Both the position numbers and the translations under genes were made by a program. 64,000 nt of DNA from an uncultured Clostridia bacterium. GTDB lineage: Bacteria > Bacillota > Clostridia > Oscillospirales > Oscillospiraceae. Of the stretch, positions 24,977-34,050 are shown in pieces (position 1 is the first letter of the stretch; each line of letters opens with the position of its first letter). The stretch is from assembly GCA_932222125.1 (NCBI GenBank), contig CAKNZJ010000122.1, forward strand, positions 62,001 through 126,000. Reading direction: 5' to 3'. Below the pieces are notes generated by a model, which worked only from the letters and a program-made list of their open reading frames with translations, was not told the origin of the DNA and searched no databases.

Positions 24977-27499
24977 ATGCTCACCCCTCAACAACAACTG
25001 GACTTCTGTCGTGCCCGTCGTTCAGCCATCGCCCTGGGCCATCAAAGGTTGAACGCTCAGCAGCAAAAGGCCGCGCTCACCACCGAGGGCCCCCTGCTGC
25101 TTCTAGCTGGCGCCGGTTCTGGCAAAACCACCGTCCTGATCCACCGGGTGGCCAATCTCATGCGGTATGGGCGGGGCTCCGATTCCCAGGAAGTTCCCCC
25201 GTGGGTGACAGAGGATGATCTCACCTTTCTTCAATCATACGTCACCCACCCAGATCAATCTCAAACGTCCCAAGTGGATCGACTGTGCACTCTGGACCCC
25301 GCCCCACCATGGACCATCATCGCCATCACCTTTACCAACAAGGCCGCCGGTGAGCTGAAGGAAAGGCTGGAGCAAATGCTGGGTCCCGCTGCCCAGGATA
25401 TCTGGGCCTCCACCTTCCACTCTGCTTGCGTGCGCATCCTCCGGCGGGATATCCAGCATCTTGGCTTCCCCTCCTCCTTCACCATCTACGATACGGATGA
25501 CTCCATCCGAGTGATCAAGGATTGTCTCAAAGCGCTGAACCTTGAGGACAAGCAGTTTCCGCCCCGCTCGGTGCTGAGCGCCATCTCCAAAGCAAAAGAT
25601 CAACTCCAGTTGGCAGAGGAGTTTTCCAAGGTTCATAGCCAGTCGGGAGACTTTCGTATGCAGCGGATCGCCCAGCTATACACCGCCTACGAAAAGCGGT
25701 TATGGGAGGCAGGTGCGCTGGACTTTGACGACATCATCCTGCACACTGTCCGGCTGCTCCAACAGAACGAATCAGTGCGTACTTACTATCAGCAGAAATT
25801 TCGCTACGTTCTTATCGACGAGTACCAGGACACCAACAATTTGCAGTATCTTCTGGCCTCCCTGCTGGCCGGCGGCCATCACAACATCTGCGTGGTAGGA
25901 GACGATGATCAGTCCATCTATCGCTTTCGAGGGGCCACCATTCAGAACATCCTATCCTTTGAAAGCCAATATAAGGGCTGCCGCACCATCCGGCTGGAGC
26001 AGAACTACCGCTCCACCAAAAATATCTTGTCCGCGGCCAACGCCGTCATCCGCAACAACCAAGGCCGCAAGGGAAAAGAGCTGTGGACGGCAGGCCGGGA
26101 GGGGGACAAAGTTCACCTGCACATCGCAATGAATGAACATGACGAGGCCCAGTACGTGGCCAATCAAATCATGGACAGCTATCAGGGAGGCCACAGCTGG
26201 AATCATCACGCCATCCTGTACCGCATGAATGCCCAATCCAATCAATTGGAGGTGGCCCTCAAGCGCAACGGCATCCCCTACCGGATTATCGGCGGCACCC
26301 GCTTCTTTGACCGGGCGGAGGTCAAGGACATGCTGGCCTATTTGTGCGTCATCCATCATCACTCTGATGATCTGCGCCTGAGCCGCATCATCAACAATCC
26401 TCCCCGGGGCATTGGCGCCGTCACAGTGGACAGGGCCCGGGCTATCGCCGCCCAAAATGGCCTATCCCTTTGGGATGTGATTTCCAACGCCGCCGCCTGG
26501 CCCGACCTGCAAAAATCTGCCTCCAAATTAGGGCAGTTTACAGCTATGGTGGACGCGCTGACCGCTTTGTCCCAAAGTATGAGCTTACCCACCTTTTACG
26601 AGGAAGTAGCGGCCCGAACAGGCTATACCAATATGCTTCAGATGAAAAATGATGTGGAAAGCCGCACCCGACTGGAAAACGTTCAGGAGCTGCTCACCTC
26701 CATCAATGCCTATGTAGACAACGCACAAGATACCCCAACCTTGGCGGGGTTCCTAGATGAGATTGCTCTCTACACAGACTTGGACAACCATGATCCCAAT
26801 GAGGATGGAGTGGTGCTGATGACCATCCACTCAGCCAAGGGCCTGGAATTTCCGGTGGTGTTTGTGGTGGGTGTGGAGGAGGGAATCTTTCCCGGCCTGC
26901 GGACCATTGGGGAGCAGGAGGAGATGGAAGAGGAGCGCCGACTATGCTATGTGGCCCTCACCCGGGCCAAGGAGCGGTTGATTCTCACCTGCGCCGGGCA
27001 GCGTATGTTGTTTGGCCAAACCAGTTCCAACCGTCCCTCCCGCTTCACTCAGGAGATTCCCTCCGAACTTCTGGAGCATTCAGGCCGTTCTTATCTGGAC
27101 CCAGCCCCCAGCGTCGAAGGCTTGGACGGCTTTGACCAGTCGTCTCCCCGCCCCTCCACCTACCGCAACCCCTATGGACGGGAAAGGATCCATACCGCGC
27201 ATGCCCCAGGCGGCGCCACCGGCGCCCATTCCCGCCGGATAACAGCAGATAAAACTGTCCGCCCCAAACCCTTCAGCTCTAACCGCCTGAGCTCCTGTAC
27301 CGGCAATGGGTCCAGACCGTCCGTCCCCTTACCCGACTATCGGGAGGGGGATATGGTAGATCACAAGGCCTTTGGGCAGGGAATGGTGCTGTCTATCCAA
27401 AAAATGGGCGGGGATGCTTTGCTGGAAATTGCCTTTGAGGGTGTGGGCGTGAAGCGGCTGATGCTGCACTCCGCTGCCCAACATATGAAAAAATTATAG
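24977..27499 (+). CDS. pcrA: UvrD/PcrA-type 3'-5' DNA helicase
   Basis: A superfamily 1A helicase used in nucleotide-excision repair and replication-fork clearance. Motifs: I AGAGSGKTTVL, Ia ITFTNKAAGELKERL, II DEYQDTN, III GDDDQSIYRFRG, IV QNYRST, V MTIHSAKGLEF, VI VALTRAKERL. The C-terminal 50 residues (DHKAFGQGMVL...) are the Tudor-like domain of PcrA that contacts RNA polymerase. At 840 residues it is longer than the usual 720-760, partly from an insertion of about 40 residues between motifs I and Ia. AAAGGA lies about 10 bases before ATG 24977. Confidence 0.96.
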   Translation: MLTPQQQLDFCRARRSAIALGHQRLNAQQQKAALTTEGPLLLLAGAGSGKTTVLIHRVANLMRYGRGSDSQEVPPWVTEDDLTFLQSYVTHPDQSQTSQVDRLCTLDPAPPWTIIAITFTNKAAGELKERLEQMLGPAAQDIWASTFHSACVRILRRDIQHLGFPSSFTIYDTDDSIRVIKDCLKALNLEDKQFPPRSVLSAISKAKDQLQLAEEFSKVHSQSGDFRMQRIAQLYTAYEKRLWEAGALDFDDIILHTVRLLQQNESVRTYYQQKFRYVLIDEYQDTNNLQYLLASLLAGGHHNICVVGDDDQSIYRFRGATIQNILSFESQYKGCRTIRLEQNYRSTKNILSAANAVIRNNQGRKGKELWTAGREGDKVHLHIAMNEHDEAQYVANQIMDSYQGGHSWNHHAILYRMNAQSNQLEVALKRNGIPYRIIGGTRFFDRAEVKDMLAYLCVIHHHSDDLRLSRIINNPPRGIGAVTVDRARAIAAQNGLSLWDVISNAAAWPDLQKSASKLGQFTAMVDALTALSQSMSLPTFYEEVAARTGYTNMLQMKNDVESRTRLENVQELLTSINAYVDNAQDTPTLAGFLDEIALYTDLDNHDPNEDGVVLMTIHSAKGLEFPVVFVVGVEEGIFPGLRTIGEQEEMEEERRLCYVALTRAKERLILTCAGQRMLFGQTSSNRPSRFTQEIPSELLEHSGRSYLDPAPSVEGLDGFDQSSPRPSTYRNPYGRERIHTAHAPGGATGAHSRRITADKTVRPKPFSSNRLSSCTGNGSRPSVPLPDYREGDMVDHKAFGQGMVLSIQKMGGDALLEIAFEGVGVKRLMLHSAAQHMKKL

Positions 27500-27550
27500 T
27501 GCTGACGGTCGGCCGCTCCCTCTACCGTCTGGTGAAAGGAGAACCCTGGA

Positions 27551-28189
27551 ATGAAGAAGCTGACTGATTTTATCCTAGCTGTTCTAGCTGGGGCCGCCAT
27601 CGCCATCGGTGGCACAGCCTTCCTATCCCTAGAGAACAAAATTGCCGGGTCTCTATTCTTCTGTATAGGCTTATTCATGGTATGTACCATGGGTTTGCAG
27701 CTGTTTACCGGAAAGGTATGCGCTCTGCCGGGACAATCTCCTTCCTATCTTGGATGGCTGGCCATGGTGTGGGCAGGTAACCTTATTGGGGCAGAATTGA
27801 TCGCGTTATGCATCCGGGCTACCCGGCTTGGTCCCGCCCTAGCGGAAAAATCCGCTGCCCTGTGTGCCGTCAAAACAGAGGATAGCCTGCCCTCCCTGTT
27901 CCTGCTGGGGATTCTGTGCAACATCCTCATTTATGTAGCGGTGGAAAGCTACCGCAATGCTCCCCATTTCCTGGGCAAGTATCTGGGACTGATTTTTGGG
28001 GTCAGTGTGTTTATCCTATGCGGTTTTGAGCACTGTGTGGCTGATATGTATTATTTTGCCCTGGCAAACTGGTGGTCAGGCCGGACCGTACTATGCCTGC
28101 TATCCATCACGTTAGGCAATGGCGTGGGCGGCATACTGCTGCCGTTGTGCTTCCGGCTCCGGGACCAGGCAAGGGCAACCATACCTTGA
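27551..28189 (+). CDS. Formate/nitrite transporter family channel
   Basis: A 212-residue protein with about six hydrophobic helices. It shows the FNT fold pattern, with a half-helix motif LFTGKVCALPG in TM2/3 and GFEHCVADMYYFALA in TM5, equivalent to the conserved GxEHxVANM of FocA. Family members move formate, nitrite, lactate or hydrosulfide as pentamers. Formate fits the metabolism implied by PFOR and fhs. AAAGGAG lies 9 bases upstream of ATG 27551. It is somewhat shorter than the usual 260-280 residues. Confidence 0.88.
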   Translation: MKKLTDFILAVLAGAAIAIGGTAFLSLENKIAGSLFFCIGLFMVCTMGLQLFTGKVCALPGQSPSYLGWLAMVWAGNLIGAELIALCIRATRLGPALAEKSAALCAVKTEDSLPSLFLLGILCNILIYVAVESYRNAPHFLGKYLGLIFGVSVFILCGFEHCVADMYYFALANWWSGRTVLCLLSITLGNGVGGILLPLCFRLRDQARATIP

Positions 28190-28316
28190 CTTATATCGAA
28201 AAAAGGTGGCGGCTCCTCCATAAGAAAATCAACACTTATGCAGGTGTTGCCCTATCACGAAGAAGGCCACACGTTGCGATTGTGAATGAGGAAGTAATTT
28301 TCGCATAACAGGCAAG

Positions 28317-28347
28317 ACGGCAGGGAAAACTCCCTGCCGTTATATTA
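28317..28347 (+). terminator. terminator after the FNT channel gene
   Basis: A perfect 10-bp stem ACGGCAGGGA/TCCCTGCCGT has an AAAC loop and the tail TATATT. The preceding 28190-28316 holds no gene I can support. Confidence 0.8.
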
Positions 28348-28400
28348 TTGATTTATTCTGACCACTTGTGTTCTATAATCAACCGGCCGTCGAAAATCCA

Positions 28401-28429
28401 TTGAAAGAAATATCTGTATTTCATATAAT
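28401..28429 (+). promoter_or_regulatory. promoter of the LytTR-DUF3021 cassette with internal palindrome
   Basis: TTGAAA (28401-28406) and TATAAT (28424-28429) are 17 bp apart. The spacer is itself a palindrome, GAAATA-TCTG-TATTTC (28407-28422), a plausible operator. Confidence 0.7.
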
Positions 28430-28455
28430 AACATCACAGGAAGGAGGCATCAAAC

Positions 28456-28896
28456 ATGCAGGTTGAGATAAAAATTGACAGCTCATATACTGAGCCAAAA
28501 ATAGTCATTTTGGCTGCTTCAATGACAGAAGAAGTCAATATAATTATGCAAAAACTATCTGAAAATAATCCCAGAATTATTTCTGGCAGCAAGAACGGAA
28601 AGTTTGAAATATTAGCGCAAAATGATTTGTTTCAAATTTACGCAAGTAACAGAAAAATATTCGCAGTAACAAGTAATGGTGAATATATTTTACGACTCAG
28701 ACTCTATGAAATAGTAGAGAGATTAAATCCATCTCAATTTGTTCGTATCTCAAATTCAGAAATCATTAATCTGAAAAAAGTTAAAAATTTTGACCTAAGC
28801 CTTACTGGCACAATTTATGTTGAACTAATGAATGGCACAATAACCTATGTATCAAGACGATATGTTTCAAAAATCAAAAAAATATTAGGAATATGA
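28456..28896 (+). CDS. LytTR-domain DNA-binding protein
   Basis: A 146-residue stand-alone LytTR regulator. The N-terminal 45 residues are a small alpha/beta segment; residues 50-146 are the LytTR domain (RIISGSKNGKFEILAQNDLF..., FVRISNSEIINLKKVKNF). LytTR genes followed by a DUF3021 membrane protein form a widespread Firmicute pair that usually autoregulates and often adjoins transporters. AAGGAGG precedes ATG 28456. Codon use is strikingly AT-rich (AAA, ATA, TTT third positions) compared with all neighbours, suggesting acquisition. Confidence 0.88.
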   Translation: MQVEIKIDSSYTEPKIVILAASMTEEVNIIMQKLSENNPRIISGSKNGKFEILAQNDLFQIYASNRKIFAVTSNGEYILRLRLYEIVERLNPSQFVRISNSEIINLKKVKNFDLSLTGTIYVELMNGTITYVSRRYVSKIKKILGI

Positions 28897-28906
28897 GGTA
28901 ATAAGC

Positions 28907-29377
28907 ATGAAAAAAAAGGTTTTTTTTCGTAGTATATTAGGCTTTCCAATTGGATTAGCAATAGGATATTTGATAACGATCATCACTTCCCTGATATGGG
29001 CAAATGGTTATTATTCCCCGTGCGCATCTGAATTGTCTGCTGTGATGGGAAGCGAAATCAATGCTGTTTTGCTGCAGGCGTTTTTATGTGGAATATTGGG
29101 CATGGGATTTGCTGCAAGCTCTATCATATGGGAAATGGAGGATTGGGCGCTTGTAAAACAGACAGGACTTTATTTATTGATTGTTTCCGTCATCATGATG
29201 CCTATCGCGTATGTCACATATTGGATGGAACACAGTTTAAAAGGAGCGCTAAGCTATTTCGGAATTTTTGCTTTGATTTTTGCCGTTGTATGGGTGGCAC
29301 AGTATGTCAGAGCTAAACACAATGTCAACAAAATGAACAAGACTTTGTACCGGCAGCGGGATAGCGAAAATGAGTAA
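28907..29377 (+). CDS. DUF3021 family membrane protein
   Basis: A 156-residue protein with four predicted transmembrane segments (about residues 9-32, 48-72, 86-108, 117-138) and a charged C-terminal tail. It is the usual partner of a LytTR regulator and probably acts as its membrane-bound sensor or antagonist; no direct proof from the sequence. It starts 10 bp after the LytTR stop, with GAGGTAA about 7 bases upstream. Base composition is AT-rich like its partner. Confidence 0.82.
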   Translation: MKKKVFFRSILGFPIGLAIGYLITIITSLIWANGYYSPCASELSAVMGSEINAVLLQAFLCGILGMGFAASSIIWEMEDWALVKQTGLYLLIVSVIMMPIAYVTYWMEHSLKGALSYFGIFALIFAVVWVAQYVRAKHNVNKMNKTLYRQRDSENE

Positions 29378-29449
29378 AATGATTGCCCTGCCTGCCCTGC
29401 TCCCGCAACCGTCTGAGAGTGTTTTTTGACGCTATCCTTTTCTCTTATC

Positions 29450-29689
29450 TCACAGCTGCCGGTACATGGTCCCTGCTTCCGCCTTGCCCACAATGTCGGC
29501 AGTGGACAGCACCTCTACTCGGATCATCTTCTCGCCGAACTTCATCTCCAGCACATCTCCGGCCTTCACGTCGTATGAGGCTTTCACCGGACGGCCATTG
29601 GCACTGACCCGCCCATTGTCACAGGCCTCGTTGGCCACAGTGCGCCGTTTGATCAGCCGGGAAACCTTTAGCCATTTATCAAGCCGCAT
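29450..29689 (-). CDS. S4-domain RNA-binding protein RlbA (YabO-like)
   Basis: A 79-residue protein consisting of one S4 domain: MRLDKWLKVSRLIKRRT, then the RVSANGRPVKASYDVKAGD loop typical of Hsp15/YabO. It likely binds rRNA and helps recycle stalled 50S subunits. The start is ATG 29689, with AAAGGA 8 bases upstream; ATG 29695 is too close to that site. It follows hup on the minus strand, as in the yabM-mazG-hup-yabO order of Clostridia. Confidence 0.9.
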   Translation of the reverse strand: MRLDKWLKVSRLIKRRTVANEACDNGRVSANGRPVKASYDVKAGDVLEMKFGEKMIRVEVLSTADIVGKAEAGTMYRQL

Positions 29690-29740
29690 GATGCTCATCC
29701 TTTCATCTAAACCACCCCTCAGAGCTCGATACCCAGGGGA

Positions 29741-29770
29741 TAAAAGAGGCAGGACCACAGCCCTGCCTCT
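29741..29770 (-). terminator. terminator between hup and rlbA
   Basis: AGAGGCAGG pairs with CCTGCCTCT over an 8-base loop. On the minus strand it is followed by TTTAT, so hup may be transcribed at a higher level than rlbA. Confidence 0.75.
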
Positions 29771-29788
29771 TTCTTTATCAATCTTTGC

Positions 29789-30064
29789 TTACCTGGCCAC
29801 AGTATCCTTCAGAGCTTTTCCTGCCTTGAATACGGGAACCTTTGTGGCGGGGATCTCAATCTGCTCCTTGCTCCGGGGATTGCGGCCCATGCGGGCGGCA
29901 CGGCTCTTCACCTCAAAGGAGCCAAAACCCACCAGCTGCACCTTCTCACCCTGGGCCAGCGCCTCGGTGATGGCATCAAAAACCGCCACTACAGCGGCGT
30001 CAGAGTCCTTTTTAGACAGACATGCCTTTTCCGCAACAGCGTTAATCAATTCAGTTTTATTCAT
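29789..30064 (-). CDS. hup: HU family DNA-binding protein
   Basis: A nucleoid protein of 91 residues that bends DNA as a dimer. MNKTELINAVAEKACLSKKD begins the helical core, GFGSFEVKSRAARMGRNP is the family signature, and the beta arms follow (SKEQIEIPATKVPVFKAGK) with the intercalating proline. GGAGGT 7 bases upstream supports ATG 30064. Confidence 0.97.
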   Translation of the reverse strand: MNKTELINAVAEKACLSKKDSDAAVVAVFDAITEALAQGEKVQLVGFGSFEVKSRAARMGRNPRSKEQIEIPATKVPVFKAGKALKDTVAR

Positions 30065-30137
30065 GCTAGTACCTCCAAATATTATGTTGCTTGCGGCTGA
30101 ACCGCATCTATATTACTTAAAGCGCTCCGTAGCGCTG

Positions 30138-30941
30138 TTAAGCCTCTCCCTTTGCACTGTGCTTGACCTGATCCCAGATTACCTTCAGATCCCCCTTCGA
30201 GAGCTTGTCCATCCTTTGGCCACTTTTTACAACCTGCTCCTCCAGCTGACGAAAACGAACGGCAAATTTGTCGCTGGCGGCCTGAAGCGCCATTTCCGGA
30301 TCCACCTGCAAAAACCGGGCGATACTAACCGCGGCAAAGAGCAAGTCCCCCAGCTCCTCGGCCACATCACCCCCCTCGTCCACAGCTACCTTCAGCTCTG
30401 CCAGCTCCTCTGAAAGCTTATCCATGGCGTCGGACACGTCAGGCCAAGCAAAGCCCGCCTCTGCGGCCTTTTTTTGTATCTTCTCCGCCCGCCAGAGAGC
30501 GGGCAGAGAGCGGGCCACCCCATCCACTGCAGCGGCGTTGGTGGATTGGCCCTTCTCCTTCCGCTTTAGCTCCTCCCAGTTGGTCAGAATCTCCCCTGTA
30601 GAATGGACGGCTACACCGTCAAATACATGGGGGTGACGGTATATGAGCTTGCGGCATATCCCATCGGCCACATCATCCAAGTTAAAATGTCCCGCCTCCT
30701 CCTCAATTGAGGTGTGAAACACCACCTGGAGCAGCACATCTCCCAGTTCCTCCTTCAGATGCTCCGGCGAGTCCTCATCGATGGCCTCCGCCACCTCATA
30801 GGCCTCCTCCAAAAAATTGCGGCGGATGGACTGATGGGTCTGCTCCCCATCCCAGGGACACCCTCCCGGTCCCCGCAGGATACGGACGATCTCCACCAAA
30901 TTGTCCCAACCATATGATTCCTTTTTTAAAAAACTTACCAT
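30138..30941 (-). CDS. mazG: Nucleoside triphosphate pyrophosphohydrolase MazG
   Basis: Hydrolyses NTPs and dNTPs to monophosphates and pyrophosphate, removing aberrant nucleotides. The 267-residue protein has two MazG helical repeats: the first with GGCPWDGEQTHQSIRRNFLEE and ELGDVLLQVV (metal site ExxE...ExxD), the second with EELAEL...EELGDLLFAAV. It follows the SpoVB-like flippase gene and precedes hup, an order equivalent to yabM-yabN in Bacillus. It lacks the N-terminal methylase-like domain of Bacillus YabN. Confidence 0.94.
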   Translation of the reverse strand: MVSFLKKESYGWDNLVEIVRILRGPGGCPWDGEQTHQSIRRNFLEEAYEVAEAIDEDSPEHLKEELGDVLLQVVFHTSIEEEAGHFNLDDVADGICRKLIYRHPHVFDGVAVHSTGEILTNWEELKRKEKGQSTNAAAVDGVARSLPALWRAEKIQKKAAEAGFAWPDVSDAMDKLSEELAELKVAVDEGGDVAEELGDLLFAAVSIARFLQVDPEMALQAASDKFAVRFRQLEEQVVKSGQRMDKLSKGDLKVIWDQVKHSAKGEA

Positions 30942-31086
30942 ACTTTTTCTCCCATTGCAAGCTATTTCTCACAATAAATCCCATAATTTCAAAAGCGCTG
31001 CGGCCATCCTGAAGACGTTTTTCCGTCTTTATCTGTCCCTTAAAAATCGGCCTTCAGCTAGCCTTTGCAACCTCAAGGGCTAGCCC

Positions 31087-32721
31087 TCAGCGGATACGCA
31101 GCAGCTTGGCCAGTTTATCACCTTTTGGCATAAGGGCCAAATCCTCCTTAGAAATAGCCTTGGTAAACAGAATGAGGATAAAATAGATCCCTGTCCCGAT
31201 GCCCATAGCCAGCACCAGCGCCACGGCGTTACCCAGGCCAGAGATAGCCATGGTGCCATTATCCACCGGGGACAAAAAGAACCGAGACGCTATTCCATAC
31301 ACTGCCCAGGCAGCCAGTCCCATCACTCCAGCGGCAGCCAACGGTTTGATGAATACCCGGAAATAACTCAACGTCTTGGGCAGGGTAAGTTTGATAATTA
31401 CCAGATCCAAAACAGCAATCAGCCCAAAACACACCAGGGTGCTGATGGGTCCTCCCTTAATCCCAACATCCGGATTGCCCAGCAAGAAGTAACCTGCCAC
31501 CAACCTGAGCCCACAGCCAATGATGGTGGTCACCATGGGTAGCGTGACCAGACGGTGGGCCTGCATCACGGAGTTGCATACCAGCATAAAGCAGACAAAG
31601 ATGGAAGCCAACCCTAACATGGACAGCATCCATCCCCCCAGTTCCACATCGGTGGACGAGTACAGCAGACGGATGATTGGCTGCCCCAAAGTGAACAGCC
31701 CCACCCCGGCAGGGATGGCCAGCAGGGCGGTGGTGCGCAGTGCAGTTTCGCTGATTTGAGCCGCTTGACGGTTGTTTTTTATCTTGAGCGCGGCGGATAC
31801 CGCAGGAATCACGCTGGCAGTGAGGGGAACCATGAAAGAAGTGGGCAAATTGTAAATGGTCATGGCCTTGTCATACACACCCTTTAGCTCCCGGGCGGCA
31901 TCCTCCGTGAGCTTCAACGCCTCCTGAAGCTGGCCCATAATGATGCGCGTGTCTATAATATTGGTAATCGCAATGACAGAAGATCCCAACGTGATTGGGA
32001 TGGCCAGCTTAGCCAAGGTGGATAGAATCTCCCGAGATGATTCGGGCTTGTCGTTGGCCAGAGGCTGTCCAGGCTTATGCCGGAAATAGCAGACCAACAC
32101 ATACACCATGCCCAGGGCACAGCCAACCGACACGCCAAAAATGGCTCCTCCGGCGGTAACGGACTCATCCATCCCCTGTCGGGCCAGCAGCCACGCCAGC
32201 GGCAGACCTACCACCAGCTTGCACATCGCCTCGATAATTTGGGAGACAGCAGTGGGGGTCATGAGAGAATTCCCCTGGAAATAACCCCGCAACGCGGACA
32301 GAGGGCAGATGAAAAACAGTGCAGGGGCCAGCGCTAAAATGCTGTAATAGCTGTGGCTGTTATTCATCAAGTCTGCCAGTTGACGGGGAAAAAAGGCCAT
32401 GATGGAAAAGGAGAGGACCCCTAACACGCAGAAGGCCACCATGGCCAGCCGCAAGGTCTTTCGCACCTGATTTCCCCGGCCCAGCGCATTGGCCTCTGAT
32501 ACCATCTTAGACAGGGCCACCGGCAGACCGCCGGTGGAAATAATGATGAGCAGAGAGTAGATATTATACGCTGTGTTGAAGTCAGCGAAAGCCCGATCGG
32601 TCAGAATATTCCCCAGGGGAATCTTATATAGCGCTCCAATGAGCTTCACCGCCACAATGCCGGCAGTCAGAATGGCGGCACCGCCGAAAAACGAATTTTT
32701 TTTTGGAGTGGAAGCAGACAT
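31087..32721 (-). CDS. SpoVB/YabM-type polysaccharide lipid flippase (MOP superfamily)
   Basis: A 544-residue, roughly 14-helix membrane protein of the MviN/SpoVB group. The N-terminal hydrophobic repeat begins at ILTAGIVAVKLIGALYKIPLG, which is characteristic of SpoVB/YtgP. Such proteins flip lipid-linked wall or capsule precursors; they may supply the lipid II flippase role or act in spore cortex formation. The mazG gene lies downstream on the same strand after a 145-bp gap without a clear terminator. The putative start is ATG 32721. Confidence 0.9.
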   Translation of the reverse strand: MSASTPKKNSFFGGAAILTAGIVAVKLIGALYKIPLGNILTDRAFADFNTAYNIYSLLIIISTGGLPVALSKMVSEANALGRGNQVRKTLRLAMVAFCVLGVLSFSIMAFFPRQLADLMNNSHSYYSILALAPALFFICPLSALRGYFQGNSLMTPTAVSQIIEAMCKLVVGLPLAWLLARQGMDESVTAGGAIFGVSVGCALGMVYVLVCYFRHKPGQPLANDKPESSREILSTLAKLAIPITLGSSVIAITNIIDTRIIMGQLQEALKLTEDAARELKGVYDKAMTIYNLPTSFMVPLTASVIPAVSAALKIKNNRQAAQISETALRTTALLAIPAGVGLFTLGQPIIRLLYSSTDVELGGWMLSMLGLASIFVCFMLVCNSVMQAHRLVTLPMVTTIIGCGLRLVAGYFLLGNPDVGIKGGPISTLVCFGLIAVLDLVIIKLTLPKTLSYFRVFIKPLAAAGVMGLAAWAVYGIASRFFLSPVDNGTMAISGLGNAVALVLAMGIGTGIYFILILFTKAISKEDLALMPKGDKLAKLLRIR

Positions 32722-32736
32722 ATTCTCAACCTTTCA

Positions 32737-34038
32737 TCATCCGAAAATTAGGGGCAGCGCATAGCGGCGCACCTCATCCCGGACGCGCTCCAAATCCAGG
32801 GTGAAAAAGTCCCCATTTTGGTATATGACCTTGCCCCGCGCCATATTCATCACCACATTGGAGCCATGGGCGGAAAACACCAGATTTTCCCTCACATCAT
32901 GGCATGGAATGAGGTTTGGCGCATCGAAGTCCACCAGGATGAGGTCGGCTACACGGCCTACCTCAATGCGCCCGGTATGCCGCCCCAGGGCCCGCGCCCC
33001 GCTGACGGTGGCCATCTCCAGCGCCTGCCGCGCCATAACCGCCGTGGGCTCCCGCCCCACACCGTTGTGGAGGATGGCGGCCAGCTTTACATCGGCGAAC
33101 ATGTCCGTGCTGTTGTGGGAACTGACCCCATCGGTGCCCAGGGCCACATTAACCCCTTCCGCCAGCATAGCAGGGATTGGCGCCACACCCGAGCCCAACT
33201 TTAAATTGGAATAGGGATTGTGGACACAGGACACCCCTTTTTGCACCATAACCGCCCAGTCCTCTGGTGTGGTATACACACAGTGGGCCGCAATCGCCCG
33301 GCCATCCCATACCCCATACCGGTCCAGGGTTTGGATGGGTGTATCGCCGTTGCGCTCCAGACAGCCCTTGTGCTCCGCCTCCGTCTCCGAAATATGCACA
33401 TGCATCCCCAGGCCGTGGGCATGGGCATAATCTGCCATCCACCGCCACAAGGGGGCCACAGATGTGTACTCCCCATGGATGGAGGCATCCACCAGGATCT
33501 GTCCGCCCCCGGCGTTATGCCATTCCTCTGTCAACGCTATCTGGGCCGCGCAGTCAGAGCAGCGCTCTGCGCTAAATTCCGCCGGATCCTCGAAGTAAGT
33601 TCCCCCCAGGGATAAATTGGCGCTGATGCCGGCCTCCAGCACCTGTCCGGCGATGATCCCGGGGCGCATATACATATCCGCGATACAGGTCACACCGGAG
33701 GCAATCATCTCCGCCAGTCCAAGAGCGGTTCCCGCCGCCACTGCCCGGTCATCCAGCTTGTCCTCAGCAGGGAAAATATATTGATTGAGCCAGGTGTGCA
33801 GGTCGCAGCCCCCTCCATACCCCCGCAGGAGGGTCATTGGCACATGGGTGTGGGCATTAACAAATCCGGGCATCATAACCTTACCCGCACAATCAATGGT
33901 CTGATCGAAAACCCCTTCGGGCCGGCAGGGGCTCACATGAGAGATGCCTGTCCCCCTTACAGCCACATATCCGTTGCGGAGGACGCTGCCCTCCTCATCC
34001 ATCAACACGGCGGTGACATTGGTAAACAGCGTGGACAT
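32737..34038 (-). CDS. mtaD: Amidohydrolase: 5'-methylthioadenosine/S-adenosylhomocysteine deaminase-like
   Basis: A metal-dependent hydrolase of the AHS/TRZ family, 433 residues. Metal and active-site motifs: VNAHTHVPMTLLRG, HVHISETEAEH, AAHCVYT, and LGTDGVSSHNS. Family members deaminate S-adenosylhomocysteine, MTA or adenosine. The purine nucleoside phosphorylase gene lies 12 bp away on the same strand, so a purine-nucleoside salvage route (deaminated nucleoside to base) is inferred. The exact substrate cannot be set from sequence. Confidence 0.88.
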   Translation of the reverse strand: MSTLFTNVTAVLMDEEGSVLRNGYVAVRGTGISHVSPCRPEGVFDQTIDCAGKVMMPGFVNAHTHVPMTLLRGYGGGCDLHTWLNQYIFPAEDKLDDRAVAAGTALGLAEMIASGVTCIADMYMRPGIIAGQVLEAGISANLSLGGTYFEDPAEFSAERCSDCAAQIALTEEWHNAGGGQILVDASIHGEYTSVAPLWRWMADYAHAHGLGMHVHISETEAEHKGCLERNGDTPIQTLDRYGVWDGRAIAAHCVYTTPEDWAVMVQKGVSCVHNPYSNLKLGSGVAPIPAMLAEGVNVALGTDGVSSHNSTDMFADVKLAAILHNGVGREPTAVMARQALEMATVSGARALGRHTGRIEVGRVADLILVDFDAPNLIPCHDVRENLVFSAHGSNVVMNMARGKVIYQNGDFFTLDLERVRDEVRRYALPLIFG

Positions 34039-34050
34039 GTCTCTCCTCCC

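Noticed and set aside
28190..28316. Possible short peptide reading MQVLPYHEEGHTLRL
   Set aside because: Only 15 codons with no ribosome site; it appears to be chance sequence before the terminator.
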